In this document: positions 33,172 to 42,752 of the stretch, piece after piece
How the letters are laid out: each line of letters opens with the position of its first letter
Position numbering within the stretch: position 1 is the stretch's first letter
Translations under genes and position numbers: made by a program
From: an uncultured Clostridia bacterium
GTDB taxonomy: Bacteria > Bacillota > Clostridia > Christensenellales > Borkfalkiaceae
Direction: 5' to 3'
Assembly (NCBI GenBank): GCA_949878885.1
Contig: CATLBN010000001.1
Span: 89,877 to 153,876, forward strand
DNA length: 64,000 nt
The notes under the pieces: generated by a model
What the model was told of the DNA's origin: nothing
Database searches by the model: none
The model's input: the letters and a program-made list of their open reading frames with translations, nothing else

Positions 33172-34035
33172 ATGAAAATTTCGGCAATAGATATAGGTTC
33201 TAATTCTGTCCGCCTCGCAACTTGCGAAGGCGGAAAAACTTTATATAAAAGACTGAAAACCACAAGACTAGGTGCAGGGCTTGGCGATTGCGGCAGACTC
33301 AGCGCAGAGGCGATTGAACGTACGGCGGCAGCTGTTGCGGAATTTGCCGCGCAGGCTTGTAACGACGGCGCGGACAAGCTTTACGCTTTTGCAACCGCGG
33401 CTGTCAGGTCTGCGGTTAACGGCGGAGATTTTGTAAAGCGCGTTAAAGAAATATGCGGTTTAAACGTTGAAGTTTTAAGCGGCGAAACCGAAGCGCAATG
33501 CGGACTTATTGGCGCCGTAGGCTTGGGCGACGGAGGAATTATAGACGTAGGCGGCGCAAGCACGGAATTTACAGTGCGGTGCGGCGGTAAAATTATATAT
33601 TCCAAAAGCGTTGACATAGGCACCGTAAGGCTGTATGACGCCGCGGAAAGGGACAGGCAAAAACTTTTGGGTATTATAGGCGGAAAGTTAAAAGATTTCG
33701 GCAATTTCGACGCGTCCGCATATAAAATTTACGCAATAGGCGGTACGGCGTCGCGGCTTGCTGCAATAAAACATAATTTAAAAGTTTATAATCCCGAAGT
33801 TATAAACGGTACGGTTTTGTCGGTTGAAGAAACGCAATCCATTGCCGAAATGCTTTTGGCTATGCCCGTTGACAGAATTCGCGCTCAAACTATTTGCACG
33901 GCGTCCGCCGACGTGGTAGGCGGCGGCTGTCTTTTAACGGCGCAGGTAATGCGGCATTTTAATCTGCCCTGCGTAACCGTTTCGGACGGCGATAATTTAG
34001 AAGGCTATATCAAAATGAAAGAGGGCGGATTATGA
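33172..34035 (+). CDS. Ppx/GppA family phosphatase
   Basis: The 287-residue protein belongs to the exopolyphosphatase/pppGpp phosphohydrolase family (actin-like ATPase fold). The first phosphate loop is IDIGSNSVRLATCEGG, followed by the metal/acidic segment VLSGETEAQCGLIGA and the second loop GIIDVGGASTEFTV. The third region reads YAIGGTASRLAAIKH. It has only the N-terminal two-lobe domain and lacks the C-terminal HD-like extension of long Ppx enzymes. Substrate (polyphosphate, pppGpp or other) cannot be told. It overlaps the M50-like gene by 4 bases and is part of the yabP-divIC block. Confidence 0.92.
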   Translation: MKISAIDIGSNSVRLATCEGGKTLYKRLKTTRLGAGLGDCGRLSAEAIERTAAAVAEFAAQACNDGADKLYAFATAAVRSAVNGGDFVKRVKEICGLNVEVLSGETEAQCGLIGAVGLGDGGIIDVGGASTEFTVRCGGKIIYSKSVDIGTVRLYDAAERDRQKLLGIIGGKLKDFGNFDASAYKIYAIGGTASRLAAIKHNLKVYNPEVINGTVLSVEETQSIAEMLLAMPVDRIRAQTICTASADVVGGGCLLTAQVMRHFNLPCVTVSDGDNLEGYIKMKEGGL

Positions 34036-34784
34036 AAACGGCTTGTTCTGTTATAATAAAGGTTTTGTCTTTTGCTTTGCTTGCTTATTCGGGAATACGT
34101 ATAATATTCGATTGCGGATATTGGGCGGTTCCCGTAGGTATCATTACGGTAATCTCTTTTCCGCTAAGTACGTTGCTGCACGAACTCGGACATATGCTTT
34201 TCGGCGCGATTGTAAAAATAAAGGCGGTGCCTTCCGATAAAAACTTTAAAACTTTTTTAAAAAATACTTTTATGGAGTGGTGGGGAGCGTCAAGCTGTAA
34301 CATTATTCCCAAAACCGATAAAAAGCTTAAAGCGCGGTTGCTTTTTACCGCTTTCGGAGGGCTTGCGATAAACTTCGTTTTTATTTTGCTCGGCGTTTTG
34401 GCGCTGTGCGTTCCGGCGGTTCCTACGGCGCTATGTGCGCTTTTGCCTGCTTCGTTTCATCTTTTTGCAATGAATTTGCTGCCGTTTTCGTTTAATTGCG
34501 GCAAAACCGACGGCTTAATAATTTACGAAATAATTAAGGATGAAGATACGTCAAAGGTTATGCTTGCGGTGCTTAAAGTTCAGGCGCAGATTTTAGCGGG
34601 AAAACCTATATCGGAAATAGATAAAAGTCTGCTTTTCGACGTACCGCAGATTTGCGAAGATGAATTGAGTTTTATTTCTCTTACAGAATTGAGGTACGAA
34701 TACTTTAAGGCGGCAGGCGATTTTCAGGAAGCGCAAAAATACGCCGAGCGGCTTGAAAGTTTAAAACAATATTTGCCCGGATAA
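34032..34784 (+). CDS. Membrane-bound M50-like zinc metalloprotease
   Basis: The 250-residue protein has hydrophobic segments at about residues 7-25, 33-50, 105-125 and 130-150. A zinc site HELGH is at residues 50-54, inside or at the end of the second membrane segment, as in site-2 proteases. The second metal-binding motif usual in the family (NxxPxxxxDG) appears as MNLLPFSFNCGKTDG, so the C-terminal DG ligand seems to be present. The last 90 residues are a soluble helical tail (TELRYEYFKAAGDFQEAQKY) of unknown fold. Overlap with ppx and position after yabP-yabQ-divIC suggest a role in envelope or sporulation signalling. Whether it cleaves an anti-sigma or a SpoIVFB-type substrate is unknown. 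Confidence 0.72.
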   Translation: MKTACSVIIKVLSFALLAYSGIRIIFDCGYWAVPVGIITVISFPLSTLLHELGHMLFGAIVKIKAVPSDKNFKTFLKNTFMEWWGASSCNIIPKTDKKLKARLLFTAFGGLAINFVFILLGVLALCVPAVPTALCALLPASFHLFAMNLLPFSFNCGKTDGLIIYEIIKDEDTSKVMLAVLKVQAQILAGKPISEIDKSLLFDVPQICEDELSFISLTELRYEYFKAAGDFQEAQKYAERLESLKQYLPG

Positions 34785-34795
34785 AAATTAACAAA

Positions 34796-34836
34796 AACGT
34801 CCGCGGTTGCAAACGGCAACCGCGGACGTTTTTTTC
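34796..34836. terminator. Bidirectional terminator between M50-like gene and zinc-ribbon gene
   Basis: A 15-bp perfect stem (AACGTCCGCGGTTGC / GCAACCGCGGACGTT) with a short loop is followed by TTTTTTT on the plus strand, and the minus strand has a T run as well. It ends the ppx-M50 unit and the small minus-strand gene. Confidence 0.92.
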
Positions 34837-34990
34837 AGCTTATTCTGTAAAGCTTTCCAAAGCAGTGCGGGCAAATTCTGCCCCATATTTCCGCTTGTGT
34901 TTTGCAAACGTGATTTCCGCAGTTTCCGCATTCGAAAAAGTTGTTTGCAAAGTCGTTTGAATCCGCATTTCGGCACTTAAAATTTTTCAT
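34835..34990 (-). CDS. Small zinc-ribbon protein (51 residues)
   Basis: A 51-residue ORF too short for standard calling: MKNFKCRNADSNDFANNFFE, then CGNCGNHVCK, TQAEIWGRIC and PHCFGKLYRIS. Two CxxC pairs (Cys21/Cys24 and Cys40/Cys43) with a 15-residue spacing form a rubredoxin-like zinc ribbon, and two extra Cys (6 and 29) are present. The Cys spacing argues for a real protein rather than a chance ORF. The stop codon overlaps the T run of the shared terminator, as expected of a real gene. No strong ribosome binding site precedes the ATG. Function unknown; such small ribbons often act as regulators or partners of transcription or RNA proteins. Confidence 0.62.
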   Translation of the reverse strand: MKNFKCRNADSNDFANNFFECGNCGNHVCKTQAEIWGRICPHCFGKLYRIS

Positions 34991-35046
34991 AGAAAAAGCA
35001 TATGTAAAAAGTGAAAATTTTATACAAAAAACGTACTTTTTATATT

Positions 35047-35097
35047 TAAAGTCTTTACTTTGATTATATAATATGGTATAATAATTTAAAGACTTTA
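35047..35097 (+). promoter_or_regulatory. gyrB promoter flanked by two TAAAG-N-CTTTA palindromes
   Basis: A TTTACT box (35054-35059), 17-bp spacer and TATAAT (35077-35082) form a sigma-A-type promoter 49 bp before the gyrB ATG. The palindrome TAAAGTCTTTA (35047-35057) overlaps the -35 box, and TAAAGACTTTA (35087-35097) lies at or just after the start of transcription. Their centres are exactly 40 bp apart. The arrangement suggests a repressor binding both sites on the same face of the DNA. Confidence 0.6.
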
Positions 35098-35130
35098 ATC
35101 AGTTGAAAATTTTTTTCAAAGAGGTAATTT

Positions 35131-37056
35131 ATGCCCGAAAAAATCGAAAGCAATTACGACGCCAATTCGCTTAGAGCGTTAAAAGGTTTGGAACCCGTGC
35201 GCGAGCATCCGGGTATGTATATAGGACCTACCGACGAAAAGGGTTTGCATTGTTTGGTGCGTGAAGTTATAGATAACTCTATCGACGAGGCGCTGGCAGG
35301 CTACTGCGATACAATCAACGTAACAATTACCGCCGACGGGTCGTGTTCCGTAAAAGACAACGGCAGAGGAATACCTACGGGTATTAATAAAGACGAAGGA
35401 ATAAGCGGCGTAGAGCTTGCTTTAACCAACCTTAACGCGGGCGGAAAGTTCGGCGGCGGCAATAAAGCCGGCGGCTATAAAATTTCTTCGGGTTTGCACG
35501 GCGTAGGCGTTTCGTGCGTGAATGCGCTTTCGGATACGCTTGTTGCCGAAGTTTGTCAAAACGGGCACGTACACCGTCAGGTTTATCACTGCGGTATTCC
35601 CGAAGAACCGCTTAAAATAGTTGGCGACACGCAAGCTACGGGTACGACTATAACTTTCCATCCCGACGCAACTATTTTGGAAACCACGGAATTTCATTAC
35701 GATACGCTTAAAACGCTTTTGAGGGAGCTTTCGTATCTTAACAAGGGCTTAACGCTCACTTTAAAGGACGAGCGCGAGGGAAAAGAGCGCGAAGACAGCT
35801 TCTGTTACGAAGGCGGAGTCGTTCACTTTATAGAAGACATAAATAAAGGCAAGCAAACGCTTTTTGAAAAGCCCGTTTATTTTGAAGACAGCGAAGGCGA
35901 CGACAGATTTTTAGAAATAGCCATTCAGTATAACGACAGCTATTCCGAACAGATTTTCCCCTTCTCCAACAATATCCGTCAGCCCGACGGCGGAACTCAC
36001 TTGGACGGCTTTAAAGCGGCGCTTACAAAAGTTATAAACGACGCGGGCAAACGCCTTAATATTTTAAAAGAAAACGAAAAGCTTTCGGGCGACGACGTGC
36101 GCGAGGGCATAACTGCGGTTGTTTCCGTAAAAATTGCCGACGCGCAGTACGAAAGCCAGACAAAATCAAAACTTTGTTCCACATACGTAAGAGGTTTTGT
36201 TCAAAAGGCGGTAACGGATAAATTCGGAACATATTTAGAAGAACATCCTTCGGAAACGCGCGAACTTATTATGCGCTGCGTAACGGCGCAGAGAGCGAGG
36301 GAAGCGGCAAGGCTTGCGCGTGAAGAAACGCACAGAAAGGGCGTTTTGGAAAGTACAAAACTGCCCGGTAAACTTGCGGACTGTTCGGACAAGCGTTCGG
36401 AACTTTGCGAAATATATATTGTAGAAGGCGACAGCGCGGGCGGTACAGCAAAACAGGGGCGCGACAGGCGTTTTCAGGCAATACTTCCGCTTCGCGGCAA
36501 AATTTTAAACGTAGAAAAAGTGCGCGTTCACCGCGCGTTGGAAAACGAAGAAATAAAAGCTATGATAACGGCTTTCGGCTGCGGTATGATGGAAAACTTC
36601 GACGAAAGCAAACTGCGTTATGACAGAATAATAATTATGACCGACGCCGACGTAGACGGTTCGCATATAAGAATACTGCTTTTAACGTTTTTCTACCGTT
36701 ATATGCGTCCGCTCGTTGAAAACGGGCACGTTTATGCGGCGCAGCCTCCCCTCTATAAAGTTTCCGCAAAAGGCATACCCGATACTTATCTTTACGACGA
36801 TAAGGCGCTTGAAGACTTTAAAAAGAGCTACGACGGCAAATTCGAATTGCAAAGGTATAAAGGCTTGGGAGAAATGAACAAGGAACAGCTTTGGGAAACC
36901 ACTATGGACCCTGCAAGGCGCACCCTTGTACGCATAAACGTTGAAGACGCGGTTGAAGCCGACAGATTGTTTTCTTTGTTAATGGGCGACCAGCCTGAAC
37001 TTCGCAGACAGTTTATAGAAGACAATGCAAAGCTCGTAGCAGAGCTGGATATATAA
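35131..37056 (+). CDS. gyrB: DNA gyrase subunit B
   Basis: The 641-residue ATPase subunit of gyrase introduces negative supercoils together with GyrA. It begins with the GHKL ATPase part (VREHPGMYIGPTDEKGLHCL, IDEALAGYCD, DNGRGIPTG, and the GGKFGGGNKAGGYKISSGLHG ATP-lid region), followed by the transducer domain. The Toprim region has YIVEGDSAGGTAKQGRDRRF, ILPLRGKILNVE and the metal-binding DADVDGSHIR. The C-terminus ends with QRYKGLGEMN and the LFSLLMGDQPELRRQFIE tail. It has no enterobacterial insertion. The ATG has AAAGAGGTAATTT upstream. gyrA starts 27 bp after the stop. Confidence 0.98.
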   Translation: MPEKIESNYDANSLRALKGLEPVREHPGMYIGPTDEKGLHCLVREVIDNSIDEALAGYCDTINVTITADGSCSVKDNGRGIPTGINKDEGISGVELALTNLNAGGKFGGGNKAGGYKISSGLHGVGVSCVNALSDTLVAEVCQNGHVHRQVYHCGIPEEPLKIVGDTQATGTTITFHPDATILETTEFHYDTLKTLLRELSYLNKGLTLTLKDEREGKEREDSFCYEGGVVHFIEDINKGKQTLFEKPVYFEDSEGDDRFLEIAIQYNDSYSEQIFPFSNNIRQPDGGTHLDGFKAALTKVINDAGKRLNILKENEKLSGDDVREGITAVVSVKIADAQYESQTKSKLCSTYVRGFVQKAVTDKFGTYLEEHPSETRELIMRCVTAQRAREAARLAREETHRKGVLESTKLPGKLADCSDKRSELCEIYIVEGDSAGGTAKQGRDRRFQAILPLRGKILNVEKVRVHRALENEEIKAMITAFGCGMMENFDESKLRYDRIIIMTDADVDGSHIRILLLTFFYRYMRPLVENGHVYAAQPPLYKVSAKGIPDTYLYDDKALEDFKKSYDGKFELQRYKGLGEMNKEQLWETTMDPARRTLVRINVEDAVEADRLFSLLMGDQPELRRQFIEDNAKLVAELDI

Positions 37057-37083
37057 AAAATAAAATTCAAAGGACGTTCCGTT

Positions 37084-39696
37084 ATGGCTAAAAGAGAAAC
37101 AAGCTCCGAGCTGACCGAAGAATTTAAAAGAACACTTGAAATGACCAAACTTCTCGACAGAGAAGTTGACGACGAATTAAAAAAATCGTTCATAGCATAT
37201 GCAATGGCGGTAAACGTTTCGCGCGCCATTCCCGACGTAAGGGACGGATTAAAGCCCGTTCACCGCAGAATACTGTATTCGATGCACGAGCTCGGACTTT
37301 ATTCCGATAAAGCTTTCAGAAAGTGCGCGCGTATAGTCGGCGATTGCTTGGGTAAATACCATCCTCACGGCGACAGCTCCGTTTACGACGCGCTTGTAAG
37401 GCTTGCGCAGGACTTTTCTATCAACTTTCCTCTTGTAGAAGGACACGGTAACTTCGGTTCCGTAGACGGCGACCCCGCCGCCGCGATGAGATATACCGAA
37501 GCAAGGCTGTCAAAACTCGCTTCGGAAATGCTGCGCGATTTGGATAAAGAAACGGTTGATTTTTATCCCACTTTCGACGATACGGGTATGCAGCCTTCAA
37601 TATTGCCTTCGCGTTTCCCCAATATGCTTGTAAACGGCTCGGACGGTATTGCGGTAGGTATGGCTACAAACATACCTCCTCACAATTTGGGCGAGTGCAT
37701 AGACGGTGTAATAGCGCTTATAGATAATCCCGAAATCGACGTTGACGGACTTATGGAATATATTCCGGCGCCCGATTTTCCTACGGGTGCGCTGATAATG
37801 GGCAGAAGCGGCATTAAAAAGGCGTATCGCACGGGGCGCGGAAGCATTATTATACGTTCGCGCTGTGAAATAGAAGAATATCAAAGCGGCAATCAAACCA
37901 GAACGCGGATAGTCGTTACCGAAATACCGTATCAGGTTAATAAGGCAAAACTTATTGAAAATATTGCCGATTTGGTTAAAAACAAAAAGATAGAAGGTAT
38001 TGCCGATATTCGCGAAGAATCCGACCGCGACGGTATGCGCATAGTAGTGGAAGTTAAAAAAGACGCTAATGCGCAGGTAGTTTTGAATATGCTTTACAAG
38101 CATACGAATTTGCAGGTTTCCGACGGCATAATAATGCTTGCGCTTGTAGACGGCACGCCCAAAATATTAAACATTAAAGAATGTTTATATTATTATCTGC
38201 AACACCAAAAAGAAGTTATATTGCGCCGTACGCGCTACGAGCTTAACAAAACGGAAGAACGGGCGCATATATTGCGCGGCTTGGTTATTGCTCAGGCAAG
38301 TATTAACGAAGTTGTGGAAGTCTGCAAAAACGCAAAAGACAAAACCGATTGCGTTCAGAAGCTTGTTGCCAACTTTGAGCTTGACGAGCGTCAGGCAACG
38401 GCGGTAGCGGAACTCAGACTTTTCAGAATTTCGCATCTTGAAGTAGACAAACTTACCGACGAATTAAAAACGCTGGAAGCGCAAATTATAGATTTAAAAG
38501 ATATTCTTGCAAACGAAAGCCGCGTGCTTGAAATTATAAGAAACGACCTTTCGGAAATCAAACGCAAATATCCTTCGCCCAGAAGAACGGAAATTTCCGT
38601 TGATTTCAGCGGAGATATAGAAGACGAAGATTTAATTCCCGAAGAACAAGTTGTAATTTCTATGACCCACACGGGTTACGCAAAGCGTTTGCCCGTAACT
38701 GAATATCACGCGCAGAACCGCGGCGGCAAAGGCATTACGGGACACAAGCCCAAAGAGGAAGACTTTGTGGAGAGAATGTTCGTTTGTTCTTCTCACGACT
38801 ATCTGCTTCTTTTTTCGGATTACGGCAAAGTTTACAGAATTAAAGCTTACGAAATACCCGAAGCTGCGCGTACTGCGCGCGGCAGGGCTATGGTAAATCT
38901 TGTCCAGATAGAGCAAAACGAAAAAATTGAAACCATAATTCCCGTAAAAGCGGACGCGCAAGGATATATTGCGTTTGCAACAAAATTCGGTTTGATTAAA
39001 AAGACAAAGATAGAAGAATTTTCAAGAATAAACCGCAACGGTAAAATTGCGATTAGACTAAATGAAGGCGACCAGCTTATATCCGTTCAGTTCACAACGG
39101 GCAGCGACGAAATTATGATTGCTTCGAGAGAGGGCAAATGTATCCGCTTTGCCGAAAGCAATGTGCGCTCAATGGGCAGAGATACGGCGGGCGTAAAAGC
39201 TATGAGGCTTTCGGGCGAAAACGACGCGCTTGTAGATATGCTTGTGGTTGACGAAAGCAAAGATATTTTAACCGTAACGGCAAACGGTTTCGGCAAACGC
39301 AGCAGGGTAGAAGATTACCGCGTTCAGGGCAGAGCCGGTAAAGGAATAAAGGCAGGTACGTTTAACGAACTTACGGGCGCTCTTGTCAACTTAAAACAGG
39401 TTTCCGAAGACGACGATATAATGATTATTTCCGACGGCGGTACGCTTATAAGAATGCACTGCGATTCTATTTCGCGTATAGGCCGCGCTTCAAGGGGCGT
39501 AAGGCTGATGCGTCTTAAAGACGGACAGGTTGCAACGGTGGCTATAACCGAGCGCGACGACGAGGCGGAAACGTTTGCGCCTGAGGAAACGGCAGCCGAC
39601 TTACCCGAAGAAGAAACCGTATCCGAAGAAAACCTATCGGCAGAAACCGAAACGGTTTTGGAAGCGGAAATTACCGAAGACGATACAAACGAATAA
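37084..39696 (+). CDS. gyrA: DNA gyrase subunit A
   Basis: The 870-residue breakage-reunion subunit has the winged-helix domain with [24 protein letters not shown] sequence (here [20 protein letters not shown]), [19 protein letters not shown] (quinolone-resistance region, Ser and Asp/Glu at usual positions) and the catalytic Tyr in AMRYTEARL near residue 137. The coiled-coil gate is followed by six-blade beta-pinwheel repeats from about 530, including the GyrA box-like [11 protein letters not shown] (QRGGKG-type). The last about 40 residues are an acidic Glu/Thr-rich tail, which is longer than usual. It is translated behind gyrB and ends at a terminator. Confidence 0.98.
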   Translation: MAKRETSSELTEEFKRTLEMTKLLDREVDDELKKSFIAYAMAVNVSRAIPDVRDGLKPVHRRILYSMHELGLYSDKAFRKCARIVGDCLGKYHPHGDSSVYDALVRLAQDFSINFPLVEGHGNFGSVDGDPAAAMRYTEARLSKLASEMLRDLDKETVDFYPTFDDTGMQPSILPSRFPNMLVNGSDGIAVGMATNIPPHNLGECIDGVIALIDNPEIDVDGLMEYIPAPDFPTGALIMGRSGIKKAYRTGRGSIIIRSRCEIEEYQSGNQTRTRIVVTEIPYQVNKAKLIENIADLVKNKKIEGIADIREESDRDGMRIVVEVKKDANAQVVLNMLYKHTNLQVSDGIIMLALVDGTPKILNIKECLYYYLQHQKEVILRRTRYELNKTEERAHILRGLVIAQASINEVVEVCKNAKDKTDCVQKLVANFELDERQATAVAELRLFRISHLEVDKLTDELKTLEAQIIDLKDILANESRVLEIIRNDLSEIKRKYPSPRRTEISVDFSGDIEDEDLIPEEQVVISMTHTGYAKRLPVTEYHAQNRGGKGITGHKPKEEDFVERMFVCSSHDYLLLFSDYGKVYRIKAYEIPEAARTARGRAMVNLVQIEQNEKIETIIPVKADAQGYIAFATKFGLIKKTKIEEFSRINRNGKIAIRLNEGDQLISVQFTTGSDEIMIASREGKCIRFAESNVRSMGRDTAGVKAMRLSGENDALVDMLVVDESKDILTVTANGFGKRSRVEDYRVQGRAGKGIKAGTFNELTGALVNLKQVSEDDDIMIISDGGTLIRMHCDSISRIGRASRGVRLMRLKDGQVATVAITERDDEAETFAPEETAADLPEEETVSEENLSAETETVLEAEITEDDTNE

Positions 39697-39712
39697 TTTA
39701 AGCTAAGTTAAC

Positions 39713-39742
39713 AAGCCGCGCAAAACTGCGCGGCTTATTTTA
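39713..39742 (+). terminator. Terminator after gyrA
   Basis: AAGCCGCGC and GCGCGGCTT make a 9-bp stem with a 6-nt loop and a TATTTTA tail. Confidence 0.8.
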
Positions 39743-39750
39743 AAATTAAA

Positions 39751-39776
39751 AAACGGAGCGCATTTGCACTCCGTTT
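39751..39776 (-). terminator. Terminator for the P-type ATPase (minus strand)
   Basis: AAACGGAG and CTCCGTTT form an 8-bp stem around a 10-nt loop, 14 bp past the end of the minus-strand ATPase gene; T-rich sequence follows on that strand. Confidence 0.7.
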
Positions 39777-39789
39777 AACTTTTTTGAAA

Positions 39790-42600
39790 TTATCTTTGTA
39801 CGTTTTGAACGTGCTGTTTTTTACCCGAAGGCATAATAACGTGCATAAGATTGATAAGCCAGCCGGAAACGGGGAACGCCGCTTCTATAACAACGACAAC
39901 GGTAAGAATTTTTCCGTAATCCCATTCTATATTTTTCCAACCCTGATAGAACAAGCTGTCTACAATCTCTTTCGGCAGAACAAACGCAGTTGCGCAAATT
40001 GCAAATACCGCAAGACACAGTACAATTCGGAACAGATTGAAAGGCTGACAAATTCTGAATACCATTACAAAGCCCGAGAACGTCAACGCTATCATACACA
40101 TTGCTCTATAATGTTCGCCGAATACTTCGGGTTTTATTTCTTTGGTCAAATACATTGCCATAACGCAAATAATCATAAGTACCGCGCCGCTGACGGCTCC
40201 GCTCATAACGTGCGAAATAAATTTGCCCTGAACTCTGTCTTTGTTGGGTTGAAGCGAAAGGAAGAAGGAAGGAATAGCTATAATAGCCGTTTCCAGCAAT
40301 AGCATATTCGAAGGCATAAACAGGTACGGCTGCTGCATTGCAATACACAAAAGCGCCAAAATAGCGGTAAACAGCGTTTTCATTAAATACAAAGACGACG
40401 AATTTTTAATATTGTTTATAACGCGTCTGCCTTCCGCAACTACTTTAGGCATAGAAGCAAAGTTGTTGTCCATAAGCACAAGGTGGCTTACGTTACGCGC
40501 CGCTTCGCTGCCGGAAGCAACCGAAATGGCGCAGTCGGCTTCTTTTAATGCAAGAATATCGTTTACGCCGTCGCCCGTCATTGCAACCGTGTTGCCCTGC
40601 GATTTAATCGAACGCACAAGAACGGCTTTCTGCTCCGGCGAAACCCTGCCGAAAACAGTGTATTTGTTTGCAATGTTTTCAACTTCTCTGTCGTTAAGTC
40701 CTTCAAGCGAAATAAACTTTTCCGCGTGCGCAATTCCCGCGCGTTTTGCAACTTCGGCAACGGTTACGGGGTTGTCGCCCGATATAACTTTAACGTCTAC
40801 GTCGTTCTGTTTAAACCATTTAATGGTTTCCACCGCGTCCTCGCGCACGTTGTCCGCAATAGAAATTATTGCTATCGGCTTCATAACGGCGGGCAATTTT
40901 TCTCCTACTATGGCAGAGGCGGAGTGTGCCAGCACTAATACTCTTAAACCCATTTGCGCGTATTGTTTTACTATTCTTTCAACTTTGGCGGGATAGGGCT
41001 TTAAAACGAATTCGGGTGCGCCGAAAGCAAAGGTGCCTACTTCGTCAAACGTTACGGCAGACAGCTTTCTTTTAGATGAAAACGGCAGTTTTGCCGTGCC
41101 CGAAAATTTATCGCTGTAACCGAAGTGATTATAAAGAGCAATGGAAGTTTGGTTGTTGTTGTCAAGCTCCCTTAACATACTGCCCATAATATCGCTTACC
41201 GAATAATCGCCTATTGTGTTTAAAATAACCACGTCGTTAACGCGCATTCTTCCGTCGGTTATGGTGCCTGTTTTGTCAAGGCATAGCACATTAACGCGGG
41301 CAAGCATTTCCAGCGAATACATATCCTGAACAAGAGTGTTGGATTTTGCAAGTCTCATTATGCCGACTGCCAGTGCAAGCGAAGTTAAAAGCAGCATACC
41401 GGAAGGTATCATACCTATAACTACTGTACAGGTGCGCTGTATGGCATAATTTATGTCTTTTGAGAACAGCCAAGGCAATACAGTTTGGTACGAAGCGTCC
41501 AGCGTGTCTATATTGTGATAGGTCATAAAGAACGTGCCTATCGCAATGGGAATAATTAAAATAGAAACGCACTTTATTATAAGCTTAGTGGAATTCATAA
41601 GCTCGGAATTGGGGCGTTTATATTTTTTAGCTTTGGACGTAAGTTTTTCAAGATAGGTTTCTTTACCTACTTTTTCAACTCTGAATTTTCCGTTTCCCGA
41701 TGAAATAAAGCTTCCGGCGTAAAGAATATCGCCGATTTGCTTTTTTATTGCAATAGATTCGCCTGTAAGCAAGCTTTCGTTAACTTCTACGGACCCTTCC
41801 GCCAAAATACAGTCTGCAGGCACTTGGTTGCCGAGTTCCAACAGCAACACGTCGTCTAAAACAAGCTCTTTTGCAGGAATTTCTATAACTTCTCCGTCCC
41901 GCACAACCTTAACGGTATTTGCGGCTAAAATAGAAAGTTTGTCAATGGCGAGTTTGGAACGTATTTCCTGAATAATTCCTATAACTATATTTGCCGTAGT
42001 TATAAATATAACCAAATAGTTTGAAAACTTTTGCGTGTTGGCAATAATAAGCGCAATAAAGGCAAATAAACACAAAAGGTTGAAAAACGTGCATATGTTG
42101 CCTACAAAAATACTTGTGTAAGACCGCGAATATTTTTTATTGGTGTCGTTAAACAGAAATTGCTTAAACCTTGTTTCAACCTGTGCGTTGGTTAAACCCT
42201 TGTTAAGTTTGGGTGTAAACCGGTCAACTTTTGTATTAACGGTTTTTTTGGGATGGCGTTTAAAGTATTTTATAATTTTTTCTTTATCAAACGTTTCCTC
42301 GGTTTTGTTTTCGCCGTTCGTTTTATCGCTTATAGAAGGTTTTTGTTCGTCCCCCGGAAAAAGCGCAATCTGAATTGCTCCGTCGGAATGCGGTACGGCG
42401 GATGCGGCGCTTTCTTCTGATTCAGCGCTTTCGGCAACGGCTGCGTTTTTTTCGCTTTCGGAAGTTTTCGAACTCTGCGCAGGCTTTTCATTAGCCGTTT
42501 GCTTGGCTTCGGCAGCTTTTTTCTTTGCGGGTTTTTCGCTTTGTTCCGCGTTTGCGGTTTCTTCTTTATTGTCGGTTACTTTAAAAAATATTTTACTCAT
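39790..42600 (-). CDS. P-type (E1-E2) cation-transporting ATPase
   Basis: The 936-residue membrane pump has the phosphorylation motif CLDKTGTITDGRM near residue 441, LLTGES, the HAD motifs ISGDNPVTVAEVAK and MTGDGVNDILALKEAD, and about eight to ten membrane spans. The segment VIGMIPSGMLLLTSLALAV stands where P2 ATPases have PEGL. This PSGM type is related to the MgtA/Ca-type pumps of streptococci (from memory). The ion is undecided between Ca, Mg, Mn and K. The first about 100 residues form a low-complexity Ala/Glu/Ser/Lys-rich extension with no known domain, unusual for the family. It stands alone, between gyrA and serS, with a terminator after it. Confidence 0.9.
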   Translation of the reverse strand: MSKIFFKVTDNKEETANAEQSEKPAKKKAAEAKQTANEKPAQSSKTSESEKNAAVAESAESEESAASAVPHSDGAIQIALFPGDEQKPSISDKTNGENKTEETFDKEKIIKYFKRHPKKTVNTKVDRFTPKLNKGLTNAQVETRFKQFLFNDTNKKYSRSYTSIFVGNICTFFNLLCLFAFIALIIANTQKFSNYLVIFITTANIVIGIIQEIRSKLAIDKLSILAANTVKVVRDGEVIEIPAKELVLDDVLLLELGNQVPADCILAEGSVEVNESLLTGESIAIKKQIGDILYAGSFISSGNGKFRVEKVGKETYLEKLTSKAKKYKRPNSELMNSTKLIIKCVSILIIPIAIGTFFMTYHNIDTLDASYQTVLPWLFSKDINYAIQRTCTVVIGMIPSGMLLLTSLALAVGIMRLAKSNTLVQDMYSLEMLARVNVLCLDKTGTITDGRMRVNDVVILNTIGDYSVSDIMGSMLRELDNNNQTSIALYNHFGYSDKFSGTAKLPFSSKRKLSAVTFDEVGTFAFGAPEFVLKPYPAKVERIVKQYAQMGLRVLVLAHSASAIVGEKLPAVMKPIAIISIADNVREDAVETIKWFKQNDVDVKVISGDNPVTVAEVAKRAGIAHAEKFISLEGLNDREVENIANKYTVFGRVSPEQKAVLVRSIKSQGNTVAMTGDGVNDILALKEADCAISVASGSEAARNVSHLVLMDNNFASMPKVVAEGRRVINNIKNSSSLYLMKTLFTAILALLCIAMQQPYLFMPSNMLLLETAIIAIPSFFLSLQPNKDRVQGKFISHVMSGAVSGAVLMIICVMAMYLTKEIKPEVFGEHYRAMCMIALTFSGFVMVFRICQPFNLFRIVLCLAVFAICATAFVLPKEIVDSLFYQGWKNIEWDYGKILTVVVVIEAAFPVSGWLINLMHVIMPSGKKQHVQNVQR

Positions 42601-42685
42601 AATTACCCGTTGAAAATAATTTTAAAATCGTACATCATTATAACATAAAAAAAACTTATTTTCAAGATATTTAAGCTTTATTTGA

Positions 42686-42714
42686 TTGCAATTAGTTATT
42701 AATTTAAGTATAAT
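42686..42714 (+). promoter_or_regulatory. serS promoter
   Basis: TTGCAA (42686-42691), a 17-bp spacer and TATAAT (42709-42714) lie 38 bp before the serS ATG. The short leader (under 40 nt) leaves no room for a T-box, so control of serS by uncharged tRNA through that mechanism is unlikely. Confidence 0.75.
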
Positions 42715-42752
42715 TAAGGCAAATTTGTTTATTTTTTCAAGGAAGCAAAAAA

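Noticed and set aside
34788..34976. 62-residue minus-strand ORF MPKCGFKRLCKQ...
   Set aside because: It is a frame shadow of the 51-residue zinc-ribbon ORF, whose CxxC pairs are the better explanation.
35041..35130. Replication origin next to gyrB
   Set aside because: No dnaA, dnaN or recF and no cluster of DnaA boxes (TTATCCACA-type) was seen.
42601..42752. T-box riboswitch upstream of serS
   Set aside because: The promoter at 42686-42714 leaves a leader of under 40 nt and there is no T-box sequence or terminator.
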